A stretch of DNA of 33,561 bases from a bacterium (lineage in GTDB: Bacteria; SM23-31): NCBI GenBank assembly GCA_028278455.1, contig JANQEH010000195.1, forward strand, positions 1 to 33,561, read 5' to 3'. Below, one piece after another: positions 6,579-15,967 of the stretch. Numbering within the stretch: the first letter of the stretch is position 1; the number at the start of each line of letters is the position of its first letter. Below the pieces are notes generated by a model, which saw nothing but the letters and a program-made list of their open reading frames with translations, searched no databases and was not told the origin of the DNA. Both the position numbers and the translations under genes were made by a program.

Positions 6579-9452
6579 ATGAAAAGAGCATTCATGATCA
6601 GATCTACCCGCTGGCTGCCGCTGGTAATCGCATTAATATTGGTAATAGGTTTCAACACAAGCGGTGTGGTTGCACAAAAACGCGCCATGACCATAGAGGA
6701 TTTCAAGAATTTCAGGTCTGTAACCAGCGAGACAATATCGAATAATGGCGATTGGATCGCTTATGTTGAGAAACCTGCAGAGGGTGATGGAAAGGTCTAT
6801 ATCATTAACGTTAAAGACGGTACAGAATATACCGTAGAAAGAGGTTCAAATCCCGAGTTCTCAGAAGACTCAAAAATGCTGATTTGTACCGTTCTGCCGC
6901 ATGAGAAGACTGATGAGGAGAAAAAAGCTGAGAAGGAAAAAGAGAAAAAAGAAGGAGATAAAAAGGAGGAAAAGGAAAAGAACAAGCTCGTTATAGTCAA
7001 CCTCAAGTCGGGAGAGAAAGAGCTTATTGAACGAGTGTCACAGGCAAAATTCTCTAAAGATTCAAAGTGGATTGCTTATAAACTTTATGAACCTGAAAAG
7101 AAAGATGAAGAAGAAGGGGAGGAAAAAGAGGAGAAAAAGGCTGAAAAGAAAAGCAAAAAACTTACCGGAACAGAGATGATTGTTAGAGAGATCAAGAGTG
7201 GTGAGGAGATGATATACCAGAATGTGATGCTATTCGATTTTACTGAAGGTTCAAAGTATCTGTATTTTACAGTATCAGATGAATATGGGGTACGAGATGG
7301 TGTATATTTTAATGAACTGAAGAAAAAAGATATACCGGAATTTGCGATCATAACTGGTAAAGGCAGGTATGAGAACCTTGTTTGGAATGAAGATAACGAT
7401 AAACTGTTCTTCTTTACCGATAAAGATGATCAGGATTCCGAGAAACCGGTCTATTCGATTTATACGCTTGGTGTCGAAGATGAAGAAGCGGTATTGGCTA
7501 TCGATCCGAACACCCATTACGATTTTCCTGATGGCAAAAGGATAGTTTCTTACCAATCAAGATGGGCCAAAGACAGCCAGTCTATCATTTTTAGTATCAA
7601 GGACAGGGAACCAGAGGAAAAACCGAAGAAACTTGATGGAACCGAGAACGCGTCTGTCGATATCTGGCACTGGAAAGATATCCAGCTCCAGCCTCAGCAG
7701 GAATTGATTCTCACAGGTAAAGCTACAGGTTCAACTCATGGCTCAACACGCGGATCGGACAGGTATTTAACTGACAGGGTGATGTTTCATCTCGGATCGA
7801 AAAGGTTTATCAGGTTGACTGAAGAAGGCGGTATAAATAACGTAATATTCTCACCAGATGATAAGATGGCAATAGGTGAGGATCCATCGGTTGACGATTA
7901 TAATCGTCCCTGGTTATGGGATAACAGAAGTAATGACTATTATCTGATCAATCTCGAAGACGGAAGCAAAGAGACCATTGAAGAGGGAAATTTATGGGGA
8001 TATTCATGGTCATCTACAGGAAGATACATGGCCCAGTATGATCAACCTCACTGGTATGTTTACGATATCGCATCGAAGTCAAAAAGAAACCTGACCAAAG
8101 ACCTGGATGTTGCCTTCTGGAATACCGATGATGACCGCACAGATGTCAAAGGATCCTGGGGGAGAGCATTATGGACTAAGGATGATGAAGGTGTGATAAT
8201 ATATGATAAATACGACATGTGGTATTTCCCGGTTGGTAAAGAAGGCGCCCCTGTTAATATGACAAAAGGACTTGGAAGGGCAAATAATGACAGATACAGA
8301 TATTACAGCATGGACAGGGAAGAGGAATATATAGATCTGAAGAAACCTATGATGCTGAGTTTTTTTGATAACGATACAAAAGCATCAGGATACTTCGAGC
8401 TAAAATTTGGCAAGGATCTCAAAGAACTGGTTAAACTCGATAAAAGCGTCAGCAGGCTTAGCAAAGCTGAGGATTCAAACAGGCTTATGTTCAGAATGTC
8501 ATCTCATACCGAGTATAATGATGTATGGGTGAGCGATAAGAATTTCAAGAACATGAAGAAAGTCTCTGACGCGAATCCGGATAATCATGGTCTGCTCTGG
8601 AGCACTTCTCAGCTTATTGAGTATACGAATATGGATGGTGTCAAACTCCAGGCTATTTTGCAGCTTCCTGAAAACTATGTCAAGGGTAAAAAATATCCCA
8701 TGATTGTCTATATGTACGAAAGACTGACCAACAGGCTACACAGTTACAGCACTCCCAGAACGGGGAGCGGTTTCAGTAATTCTCATATTCTCAGTAACGG
8801 TTACATAGTTCTGATGCCGGATATAATTTATACCGCAGGTCATCCGGGACAATCGGCTGTTAAATGTGTGGTGCCTGCAGCAAAGAAAGCCATCGATCTT
8901 GGCTATGCCGATCCGGAAAGGATCGCTATTACAGGACACAGCTGGGGAGGCTATCAGGTAGCTTATATCATTACCCAGACAGATATGTTTGCCTGTACAT
9001 ATTCAGGTGCACCTGTAGGAAATATGACAAGCGCCTATGGAGGGATCAGGTGGGGTTCCGGACTTGCACGACAGTTCCAATATGAAAGAACCCAGAGCAG
9101 GCTGGGAGGATCGCTTTGGGATGTGCCTGAAAGATACATCGAAAATTCTCCGATTTTCTTCGCGGACAGGGTAAACACACCGATAATGATGATGCACGGT
9201 GATGAGGACACTGCGGTTCCCTGGTATCAGTCGATCGAATTATTTCTTGCTCTCAGAAGAAATGACAAACCGGCATGGTTCCTGCAGTATAATAACGAAC
9301 CCCACGGCCTTAGAAAGAAAGCAAACAGACAAGACCTGACGATCCGCAGGCTGCAATTCTTCGATCATTATCTTAAGGATACACCTATGCCTGATTGGAT
9401 GCGGGATGGCGTAAAGTTCAGGGATAAGGCGAAGAAAGAGCTTAATTACTGA
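6579..9452 (+). CDS. secreted S9-family serine peptidase, copy 2
   Basis: 957 residues; GGGAGG lies 8 nt before the ATG. Signal peptide residues 1-32 (cleavage near VVAQ). The propeller region (~40-650) carries two Lys/Glu-rich low-complexity insertions at about residues 110-140 and 168-190, much longer than in copy 1. The C-terminal hydrolase domain has Ser788 (G-H-S-W-G-G), Asp877 (H-G-D-E-D) and His909 (E-P-H-G). It is collinear with copy 1, sharing for example W-H-W-K-D and S-A-Y-G-G-I-R-W-G, so the pair arose by tandem duplication. The catalytic serine is AGC here but TCC in copy 1, so the split is not very recent. A strong terminator follows. Likely exported; substrate unknown. Confidence 0.88.
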   Translation: MKRAFMIRSTRWLPLVIALILVIGFNTSGVVAQKRAMTIEDFKNFRSVTSETISNNGDWIAYVEKPAEGDGKVYIINVKDGTEYTVERGSNPEFSEDSKMLICTVLPHEKTDEEKKAEKEKEKKEGDKKEEKEKNKLVIVNLKSGEKELIERVSQAKFSKDSKWIAYKLYEPEKKDEEEGEEKEEKKAEKKSKKLTGTEMIVREIKSGEEMIYQNVMLFDFTEGSKYLYFTVSDEYGVRDGVYFNELKKKDIPEFAIITGKGRYENLVWNEDNDKLFFFTDKDDQDSEKPVYSIYTLGVEDEEAVLAIDPNTHYDFPDGKRIVSYQSRWAKDSQSIIFSIKDREPEEKPKKLDGTENASVDIWHWKDIQLQPQQELILTGKATGSTHGSTRGSDRYLTDRVMFHLGSKRFIRLTEEGGINNVIFSPDDKMAIGEDPSVDDYNRPWLWDNRSNDYYLINLEDGSKETIEEGNLWGYSWSSTGRYMAQYDQPHWYVYDIASKSKRNLTKDLDVAFWNTDDDRTDVKGSWGRALWTKDDEGVIIYDKYDMWYFPVGKEGAPVNMTKGLGRANNDRYRYYSMDREEEYIDLKKPMMLSFFDNDTKASGYFELKFGKDLKELVKLDKSVSRLSKAEDSNRLMFRMSSHTEYNDVWVSDKNFKNMKKVSDANPDNHGLLWSTSQLIEYTNMDGVKLQAILQLPENYVKGKKYPMIVYMYERLTNRLHSYSTPRTGSGFSNSHILSNGYIVLMPDIIYTAGHPGQSAVKCVVPAAKKAIDLGYADPERIAITGHSWGGYQVAYIITQTDMFACTYSGAPVGNMTSAYGGIRWGSGLARQFQYERTQSRLGGSLWDVPERYIENSPIFFADRVNTPIMMMHGDEDTAVPWYQSIELFLALRRNDKPAWFLQYNNEPHGLRKKANRQDLTIRRLQFFDHYLKDTPMPDWMRDGVKFRDKAKKELNY

Positions 9453-9483
9453 AAAAACGCATGAAATTATCGTTAAGTATTAA

Positions 9484-9517
9484 ATAACTGCGGACAATTT
9501 TGTCCGCAGTTATTTTT
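9484..9517 (+). terminator. rho-independent terminator after the S9 peptidase operon
   Basis: Long near-perfect stem (9484-9497 with 9500-9513; GC core ACTGCGGAC/GTCCGCAGT) followed by TTTTTATT. It ends the two-peptidase unit. Confidence 0.88.
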
Positions 9518-9615
9518 ATTATAATTACGGGAACCCGACCTGCACAAAATCGCATTTTAGTATTTAAAAAATGATTTCTAATCTTTAAAAAAATAAATAT
9601 TATTATTATGTGGAA

Positions 9616-9644
9616 TTAATCCATACTTTTTTGTATTATATAAT
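9616..9644 (+). promoter_or_regulatory. candidate promoter for the TonB-dependent receptor
   Basis: Perfect TATAAT at 9639-9644 with a weak TTAATC 17 bases upstream (9616-9621). The predicted transcript start lies about 33 bases before the ATG at 9684, with the preceding operon terminated upstream. Confidence 0.45.
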
Positions 9645-9683
9645 ATTGTACAGAAGTGTCTTTTTAAATCGAACCTGGGATAA

Positions 9684-12038
9684 ATGATGTCGACTATGTT
9701 TATAAAATCACGTTTCCTCTTCATGTTTTTACTGCTAATACCAAACAGCACGGCAATAGCTTCGGAAAGAGGAGTTGTCAGAGGAATAGTGATAGACTAT
9801 GTTACTCGTGAGCCTCTTATCAATGCAAATATCTATATCCGTGAGTTGAATACGGGTACCTCGACGGATGCTGACGGGAAATTTATTCTCGAAATAAACA
9901 CACCTTTAAATGTGAAGATGGAAGTCTCATATATCGGATATGAAACGAAGGTAGTAAATCTCCAACTGGAGGAAACAGAGGAAAAAGAATTCACTGTATA
10001 TTTGAATCCGGGTGCTGAAATGCTGGAGGCTATCAATATAACCGGAAGCAAAATTAAGGAAACTACTTTCAGTTCTACGAATTTTGTTACCGTGACAACG
10101 GAAGAGAAAATAAGCACGACCTTTTATTCATCTACCGCCGATGTTTTAATGGAGGAACCGGGTATAATCATTCAGAAAACGACTCATGGACACGGTACGC
10201 CGGTAATCCGGGGACTCATTGGAAGGCAGGTAGTTCTTCTGTATAACGGAATAAGGCTGAACAGGCCTAACTTCAGGATGGGTGGTAACCAGTACATGGA
10301 CACGATCAGCCCCGAATCCCTGGGAAGGATAGAGATCACACGTGGGCCGACATCTGTTCTTTACGGCAGTGATGCCATCGGTGGATCTGTAAACATGGTA
10401 CCGAAAATTTACGAATCAGGAGGACCTGGATTCAGATTCTATCCGGGACTTAGGTTCGATTACAGCTCTGCTGATAACGGTAGAAAAGCGGTTTTCAATT
10501 TCCGTGGGAGTCAGGGTAGACTCTCTTTTTCAGGGAACATTTCCTACAAGAAAATAGGCGATCTCGATCCGGGAGGAGACGCTGAAAGACAGGATCCTAC
10601 AGGCTGGGAAGAGCTTAACGGGAATCTTAATCTGTTTTTCGAGCCGACAGAGGTACATACATTTGAATTTAACTATATCAACGTGAACCAGGATGATGTG
10701 CCGAGATATGATAAATATGCTGATGGATCTTATGAAAAGTACCTGTATGATCCGCAGAAAAGAAGACTGTATGCACTGACATATAATTTTTCTCCTGCGC
10801 TTTCGTGGCTGCATCAGATGAGATTGAATTTTTCCTATCAGGAAGAACGCGAAGGGAGGTTCAAGCAGAAACCAGGATCTTTAAAAGTTACAACCGAAAA
10901 TGATAGATTCAGGACTTATGGTGCTTATTGGAATTTCTCTTCTGTAATAGGAATGAAGCACTGGCTGACGTGGGGAGGTGAATACTACCTGGATAAGCTT
11001 AAGAGTAGTGCTTATAATGTTCAGAATTCAGTTCCATCATTAAAAATGCAAGGCGCTTATCCCGATAATTCGGAGTACAGGTCTACCGGCCTTTATATAC
11101 AGGATATTTTCATGATACATCCAAAGATCGAATTAAGGGGAGGTATGAGGTTTAGTTATGTTTCTTTTAATTCCCCCAATGTTGTGAATTTCGGTAAAGT
11201 TGAGGATGAGTTTTCAGATCTTTCCGGTTTCGCAGGGCTGCTATACAGGATAAGACCAGATCTGAATCTGGTAACTTCATATGCAAAAGGCTTCAGGGCT
11301 CCGAACTTCAACGACACAGTAGTACTAAAGGAATCCGGGACAGGATATGACGCACCAAGCCCGGGTTTGAAACAGGAGTTAAGTCACAATTTCGAGTTAG
11401 GTTTAAAAAATGAAAGAGAAAGCTTTCAGGGTAGTATTTTTGGATTTTACAGTCGCCTCAACGACCTGATTATAAGAAGGAACGGGACTTTTCTCGGCCT
11501 GCCGTTCTATGATGACAACAGTAATGGGGTATGGGATGAAAATGAAGTTCCTATAAAACAGAAATTCAATTCAGGGAATGCCTCGATATGGGGGGTAGAA
11601 TGCTTCGGATCATATATATTCGGCAACCATTCACTTCGCAGCCAGGTCTTCTATACTTATGGAGAACAGGCAAACATTGACGAAAGCACAGATGCCGGTT
11701 TCACTGAACCAATGAGAAGAATCCCGCCGTTAACAGGGATGTTTGCATATCGATATTCAGGAAGTGAAAAATGGTGGTTAGAGGCAAGTTCCCTATTCGC
11801 CGGAAGGCAGGACAGGCTCTCACTCGATGATCTCGATGACTCACGAATCCCTGTAGGAGGGACACCCGGATATGCAGTCTTAAATTTAAAGGGAATGCTA
11901 AAGTTTTCACATTTCAGGGTGATCACAGGTTTTGATAATATATTCGATGAATTATATAAAACACACGGCTCGGGTATATACTTTGCCGGACGCCAGATTA
12001 CAATATCACTGCAATTATCTCATCCCGATACTGATTAA
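9684..12038 (+). CDS. TonB-dependent outer-membrane receptor with N-terminal carboxypeptidase-like domain
   Basis: 784 residues. Signal peptide 1-26 (cleavage near AIAS), then a CarboxypepD_reg-like beta-sandwich (~30-110, V-R-G-I-V-I-D and S-Y-I-G-Y-E-T). Next is the plug domain (~130-240) with P-V-I-R-G-L, V-V-L-L-Y-N-G-I-R-L-N and E-I-T-R-G-P-x-S-V-L-Y-G-S-D-A-I-G-G, followed by a 22-strand-type barrel to the C-terminus (N-I-F-D-E-L-Y-K near the end). Such receptors use TonB/ExbBD energy to import siderophores, haem, vitamin B12 or oligomers. The wording of the plug is closest to siderophore/haem-type receptors, but no ligand can be assigned. Two ATGs (9684, 9687) compete; only a weak GGGA precedes. 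It stands alone, with the DUF5686-like gene about 400 bases downstream. Confidence 0.9.
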   Translation: MMSTMFIKSRFLFMFLLLIPNSTAIASERGVVRGIVIDYVTREPLINANIYIRELNTGTSTDADGKFILEINTPLNVKMEVSYIGYETKVVNLQLEETEEKEFTVYLNPGAEMLEAINITGSKIKETTFSSTNFVTVTTEEKISTTFYSSTADVLMEEPGIIIQKTTHGHGTPVIRGLIGRQVVLLYNGIRLNRPNFRMGGNQYMDTISPESLGRIEITRGPTSVLYGSDAIGGSVNMVPKIYESGGPGFRFYPGLRFDYSSADNGRKAVFNFRGSQGRLSFSGNISYKKIGDLDPGGDAERQDPTGWEELNGNLNLFFEPTEVHTFEFNYINVNQDDVPRYDKYADGSYEKYLYDPQKRRLYALTYNFSPALSWLHQMRLNFSYQEEREGRFKQKPGSLKVTTENDRFRTYGAYWNFSSVIGMKHWLTWGGEYYLDKLKSSAYNVQNSVPSLKMQGAYPDNSEYRSTGLYIQDIFMIHPKIELRGGMRFSYVSFNSPNVVNFGKVEDEFSDLSGFAGLLYRIRPDLNLVTSYAKGFRAPNFNDTVVLKESGTGYDAPSPGLKQELSHNFELGLKNERESFQGSIFGFYSRLNDLIIRRNGTFLGLPFYDDNSNGVWDENEVPIKQKFNSGNASIWGVECFGSYIFGNHSLRSQVFYTYGEQANIDESTDAGFTEPMRRIPPLTGMFAYRYSGSEKWWLEASSLFAGRQDRLSLDDLDDSRIPVGGTPGYAVLNLKGMLKFSHFRVITGFDNIFDELYKTHGSGIYFAGRQITISLQLSHPDTD

Positions 12039-12060
12039 TTGTAGTAGCCTGACTACAATT
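12037..12060 (+). terminator. hairpin at the end of the TonB receptor gene (weak terminator candidate)
   Basis: Perfect 9-bp stem AATTGTAGT/ACTACAATT with a 6-nt loop, beginning inside the stop codon. It has little GC and no T run, so it may instead stabilise the mRNA end. Confidence 0.4.
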
Positions 12061-12265
12061 GAAATTGTAAAATTGCAACAAATTACCATTTCCATCCGTC
12101 TACTTTTTAGCAATGATGATAGTTTTCTGCCTGAAGATAATAACAGCAATGGCGATTTTATATGGTACGGATATTGCAGTTATACTTAGACTGAAAAGCA
12201 AATTGCAATTTCGAATATTTAAGGAACCTGATCAGCAAATTTAAGTTTAAAGAAAATATGTAATC
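12061..12265. other. AT-rich intergenic DNA between the receptor and the structured leader
   Basis: Part of a 396-base gap. No gene is supported here; short ORFs across it have no ribosome site. A clear promoter for the downstream gene was not identified. Confidence 0.4.
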
Positions 12266-12410
12266 TGCAGGAAATATCTGTGTGTGCCGCAGAGTATTAA
12301 AAGCCTTTGACAGAAATATCCGATCCGATAACAAATAGATCGGATATCCATATACTCCTTAATTTAGTAATTTCTATCAGTACAAGCGGCACACACAGGT
12401 TTTTCCTGCA
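12266..12410 (+). promoter_or_regulatory. strongly self-complementary 145-nt element upstream of the DUF5686-like gene
   Basis: The outer arms 12266-12290 and 12386-12410 pair at 23 of 25 positions, plus one G-U wobble. Inside is a perfect 10-bp hairpin (12316-12325 with 12338-12347). Two other complementary pairs, 12292-12297 with 12352-12357 and 12308-12317 with 12370-12379 (9 of 10), cross each other and so cannot both form in a nested fold. The element ends 24 bases before an ATG that lacks a Shine-Dalgarno. It could be a structured 5' leader, or a small non-coding palindromic insertion; no known riboswitch class is recognised. Confidence 0.5.
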
Positions 12411-12434
12411 AACAGTTATAAATCCGATCCCGGC

Positions 12435-14729
12435 ATGATATTCAGATTAAATAAAAAAGTCTTGCGAGTACTTTTCATTGTTTCTTTTTGTGTTTTCCTT
12501 TTCTACGGTAATTCTCCCGGACAGGATAGGACGATGGAAATCGTCCGGCAAGTCCAGCTAAGAACACAAAAAATGTATGATAATATTGAGAAACTGTCTT
12601 TTTCCGGCAGGTCGAAAACATACGTATATTTCGGATGGGGCGCACTGGGAATGAAGATGGTGCCTCTCCTCGAGGAATACTATTTTGACGGTATTTGGAC
12701 TAAACCCGATACTCTTCAGTTGATCATTAATGCGTATAGGAAAGTAGAACCTGACACGATCAACACTGATGCACTTGAGGATTTCCCCCCTCCTAATCCC
12801 ATGCAGTTCAGATATGATAAATCTGTAACCGGGATCGACAGGGAAACCTACAAGGACAAGCAGGGAAACAAGAGAAGTGTATGGCCGGTTTTCCCATTTG
12901 CGATGGGCGCCGATTCACTTTATGATTACAGGATCGTTAGCGAGATCGGGATGAATGAGAGAAGGCTGATCGAGATCCAGGTTACTCCGAAGTATTCTCA
13001 TGTTCCGGGTGTTCAGGGTGTTTTCCAGGTAGATGTAGCCGAGATGGATGTCGTAGGATCGCGCTATACATTCAATGAAGCAGCTCATTTTCTTAAGAAA
13101 GAGATCGAGATGGAAGATGACATTCCGTGGTATGTCAGGCCCATCATGAAATTCGAAGAGGATTACAAAATTAAAACCAAGATGGCTCTTGTTAACGGTG
13201 TCTACTGGCTGCCGGAGACAATGGAGGAGGAAGTATATGTTAAAATTTGGGGGATAAATGTAAAGATGCAGAGGGAGCTCGAATACACTGGGTATTTCAT
13301 AAATGTCAAAGAAGAGGAGCTCCCTATGGTCCTCCATAATCCTATTCCGGATGATCCCGAAATAAGGGTTCTTAGAAACAGGCAGGATGGAGTTACATAT
13401 GATTCAGTTGCGGTGATATTTAACCGGGATTCTGTCTTGGAGAAACAGGTTTTCGAGGACAGCTCCGGAGGACACGTATTCAGGATGAGTGAAGAGGAAG
13501 AGAAGGCGATAATTGAATCGATTGAAGATAAATTCTCCTCATTCACGCTGAATAATGACATTTTCGATTCCGAGACCGTCGCGAAGAACGCGATGAAAAT
13601 GTCTCTGGGGCAGACGTCAGGGAAGTATGTACAGTTTTTTCAGAGCCTTGGTGAAGATTTATTCCTGTATAACCGCGTAGAGGGAATAAGGCCGTTCTAT
13701 AACCTCAATTTTACGAATATTCTGCTGTATAATTCCTTCGTGAACCTTAATGTGGGATACGGTTTCCAGGATGAGAAATGGAAATTCGGCGCATCCATGA
13801 TCAAGTTCTTCGACCAGAACAATAAGTTCTTTGCAGAGGGAAATATCTATGACAGTATCTCGTATAACGAAAGCAACGGTAATATCTCCACACCTAAAAA
13901 TACATTCACCTCTCTGGTGCTGAAGGAAGATTACAGGGATTTTTATTACACTACTGGCGGGAATCTCGGAATAGGGTATAAACTGACTGAAAACCTTGCG
14001 TTCAAGGTCAGCGGTTTGATCCAGGAGGAGAAGGCTGCCGGGAAAAACGCTTCATTCGGAATATTCAACTGGGATACTCCTTTCAGGATCAATCCGGAGA
14101 TCGACGAAGGAAGGCTCGGAGCTGTGAGGTCGAGCATTATTTTCAGGAAACACAACCTCGATGTCGATATCTCAGGAGAATACACCGACACAGGATTTTT
14201 GGACAGTGATTTCTCTTATCAGAGAGTTCTGGCAAATATCAGCTATGAGTTCGAGCCTGACTACAGCAACAAGTTCATCCTCACTCTGAAAGGAGGCACC
14301 TCATCGGGGGACCTGACTCCGCAGAAATGGTTTGATATCGGCGGAAAGGTTTTCCTGGAGTATTACGGAAATCTTCGCGGTGTGCCATATAAAGCTTACA
14401 CAGGAGACAGGATGGCAATGGGGATGCTGGAATATTCCTATGTCCATGGAAATATCCTTGATATTGACAGGGAGAATGCGGAAGAATGGTGGTACGGCTG
14501 GCTCAAGGCATCGAAGACCACGGTTTGGGCGGGATTCGGCTGGAGCGAGCTTTCCGACAGTAACAGGCTTCATGCGGCCGGAAGGCTGATCCCGGCATTG
14601 ACTGCGGACAAGACCTATACAGAGTTCGGGTTAAGCATCGGAGACCGGTTCAACTTCATTCGCGGTGACTTCATCATCAACAACGCCTCCAATAACAAAG
14701 TGCTCATCAATTTCTACTTCCTGCGGTGA
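12435..14729 (+). CDS. DUF5686-like outer-membrane beta-barrel protein
   Basis: 764 residues. Signal peptide 1-29 (cleavage near SPGQ), an N-terminal helical and strand region, then a domain (~60-300) that resembles the lipoprotein-carrier-like part of DUF5686 proteins (V-T-P-K-Y, V-F-Q-V-D-V-A-E-M-D). The rest (~380-764) alternates aromatic and hydrophobic residues like an outer-membrane barrel and ends V-L-I-N-F-Y-F-L-R. Typical DUF5686 proteins also carry an N-terminal carboxypeptidase-like domain, which is absent here. Its role is not established; it probably sits in the outer membrane. No AGGAG precedes the ATG at 12435, and the only upstream feature is the structured element ending at 12410, so start choice is less certain than usual. 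Confidence 0.6.
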   Translation: MIFRLNKKVLRVLFIVSFCVFLFYGNSPGQDRTMEIVRQVQLRTQKMYDNIEKLSFSGRSKTYVYFGWGALGMKMVPLLEEYYFDGIWTKPDTLQLIINAYRKVEPDTINTDALEDFPPPNPMQFRYDKSVTGIDRETYKDKQGNKRSVWPVFPFAMGADSLYDYRIVSEIGMNERRLIEIQVTPKYSHVPGVQGVFQVDVAEMDVVGSRYTFNEAAHFLKKEIEMEDDIPWYVRPIMKFEEDYKIKTKMALVNGVYWLPETMEEEVYVKIWGINVKMQRELEYTGYFINVKEEELPMVLHNPIPDDPEIRVLRNRQDGVTYDSVAVIFNRDSVLEKQVFEDSSGGHVFRMSEEEEKAIIESIEDKFSSFTLNNDIFDSETVAKNAMKMSLGQTSGKYVQFFQSLGEDLFLYNRVEGIRPFYNLNFTNILLYNSFVNLNVGYGFQDEKWKFGASMIKFFDQNNKFFAEGNIYDSISYNESNGNISTPKNTFTSLVLKEDYRDFYYTTGGNLGIGYKLTENLAFKVSGLIQEEKAAGKNASFGIFNWDTPFRINPEIDEGRLGAVRSSIIFRKHNLDVDISGEYTDTGFLDSDFSYQRVLANISYEFEPDYSNKFILTLKGGTSSGDLTPQKWFDIGGKVFLEYYGNLRGVPYKAYTGDRMAMGMLEYSYVHGNILDIDRENAEEWWYGWLKASKTTVWAGFGWSELSDSNRLHAAGRLIPALTADKTYTEFGLSIGDRFNFIRGDFIINNASNNKVLINFYFLR

Positions 14730-14867
14730 TCCTAATAACAAAATTCACAGGAACGAAACCTATTACAGCGATTAATTGTTGGATATACTAATTAAAATTG
14801 ATGACAGATCCCAAAACAATGGGCGGGTATGAATGTCTGTCCTGCTACTATAAATATTTGGAATATC

Positions 14868-15278
14868 ATGGCGCGGAATGCTGAAATAGAAAAACTGCTC
14901 AGGAATGAAGATTATGATTCGCTGGAAAAAATGCTTACCGAGAAACCGCAGCTTGTCCGCAGGCTGATTGGCTACCTCTACGATCCGGATGAGAGCCTGA
15001 GGACGTCCGCTGCGAGGAGTTTCGGGATAGCAGCGAAGATACTGCCCATGGATAAGTTGAAAGACCTGATACGCCGGATGATGTGGATGCTCAATGATGA
15101 ATCGGGTTCAAGCTGCTGGCACGTTCCCTATGCGCTCGGAGAGATCGGGTACACCAATTACGAGGCGATCAAGGATTTCCTCGGATGTCTCGAGCATTAT
15201 ACAAAAGATCCCGACCATACCCTGAGTAAGGGAGTAAAGGATGCGTTTGCCAGAATTGAAGAAGGTGAAAAACAGTAA
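14868..15278 (+). CDS. small HEAT-repeat-like protein
   Basis: 136 residues from the ATG at 14868 (MARNAEIEK). A longer reading from 14829 is disfavoured because its upstream GGGCGGG leaves 1 nt of spacing. The protein is wholly helical, with paired-helix units typical of HEAT repeats: L-V-R-R-L-I-G-Y-L-Y-D-x-D-E, L-R-T-S-A-A-R-S-F-G, M-M-W-M-L-N-D-E and Y-A-L-G-E-I-G. It resembles the small HEAT proteins related to DVU0298, which lack a firmly known role. No signal peptide is seen, so it is cytoplasmic, probably a protein-binding scaffold. The stop codon lies within a short repeat that recurs 40 bases downstream. Confidence 0.65.
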   Translation: MARNAEIEKLLRNEDYDSLEKMLTEKPQLVRRLIGYLYDPDESLRTSAARSFGIAAKILPMDKLKDLIRRMMWMLNDESGSSCWHVPYALGEIGYTNYEAIKDFLGCLEHYTKDPDHTLSKGVKDAFARIEEGEKQ

Positions 15279-15453
15279 GTGGTAATAAGCTCATGGTTCT
15301 TGGGGGAGAAACAGTAATTGGTAGTTAGTTATAATATCTTGGGAAAACATTCAATTTTTTAGGTCTCTCACACAGACGCAAAGCCCTCAGAGTTTAATCT
15401 TGGGATTTATACAATCAAATACTTTACATATATAGTAATATAATCCGATTTAA

Positions 15454-15522
15454 TGGTAGCCGCTGACTTTCACGTCCGGTTGTTTACTACCAGATTTGTG
15501 ACCACTTTCGTGGTATCCTGCG
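15454..15522 (+). repeat. REP-like palindromic repeat, copy 1
   Basis: TGGTAG (15454-15459) pairs with CTACCA (15487-15492), followed by the hairpin ACCAC-TTTC-GTGGT at 15501-15514. Shares TAGCCGC, TTTCACGTCCGG, ACTTTCGTGG and CCTG blocks, in the same order and spacing, with 20632-20698. Confidence 0.7.
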
Positions 15523-15794
15523 ATTATTAACAATCATATTAAAGGCATCCTCAAAACTCTGCCTGCAGCGATACAGGTAAGTTAACAGATTCATGGCACC
15601 GGCAAACTCGTATGTGGGTGGTTTAATATAAACAGTATTATGTAAAAATGAATACAGGAATGCAAAGATTATATTGTTCAAATACTAACATCATTAAGAT
15701 GTAAATGGTTACTCAATATGAAACAACACCACCAAACCGCCACCAGTGGCGGGAAAAGCAAGTTTTCAGGTGTCATGATCATTATATATTCAAA

Positions 15795-15818
15795 CGCAGG
15801 CTCAAGCCTGCGGCTGCC
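15795..15818 (-). repeat. REP-like palindrome (CGCAGGCT/AGCCTGCG), minus orientation
   Basis: Perfect 8-bp stem with a 2-base loop (15795-15802 with 15805-15812), then GCTGCC. Its reverse complement matches the palindrome at 20724-20747 closely. Confidence 0.75.
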
Positions 15819-15938
15819 AAAGGTGTTCTCACATCCTTTAATACAATTAACCTTTTTCCGTCTCACCCTCAATATAAATAAATGTTTTTACCCCAATAAC
15901 TGATAACCAATTACTATTAGCCAATTTCCGTTTCTCTG

Positions 15939-15967
15939 TTGATTTTGGTAAAAATAAGTAGTATTTT
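15939..15967 (+). promoter_or_regulatory. candidate sigma-70 promoter for trkA
   Basis: TTGATT (15939-15944), a 17-base spacer and TATTTT (15962-15967), each matching consensus at four of six positions. It lies 44 bases before the GTG start. Confidence 0.45.

Larger units (their letters stand above)
15314..15914. repeat. imperfect terminal inverted repeats bounding a 600-base non-coding block
   Basis: 15314-15332 (GTAATTGGTAGTTAGTTAT) matches the reverse complement of 15896-15914 at 16 of 19 positions. The block between holds the two oppositely oriented REP-like palindromes. This could be a composite of nested repeats or a non-autonomous element; no transposase is present. Confidence 0.4.

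Noticed and set aside
15487-15903. Small ORFs on both strands in the trkA upstream gap
   Set aside because: They read through REP-like palindromes, lack ribosome sites and match no family.
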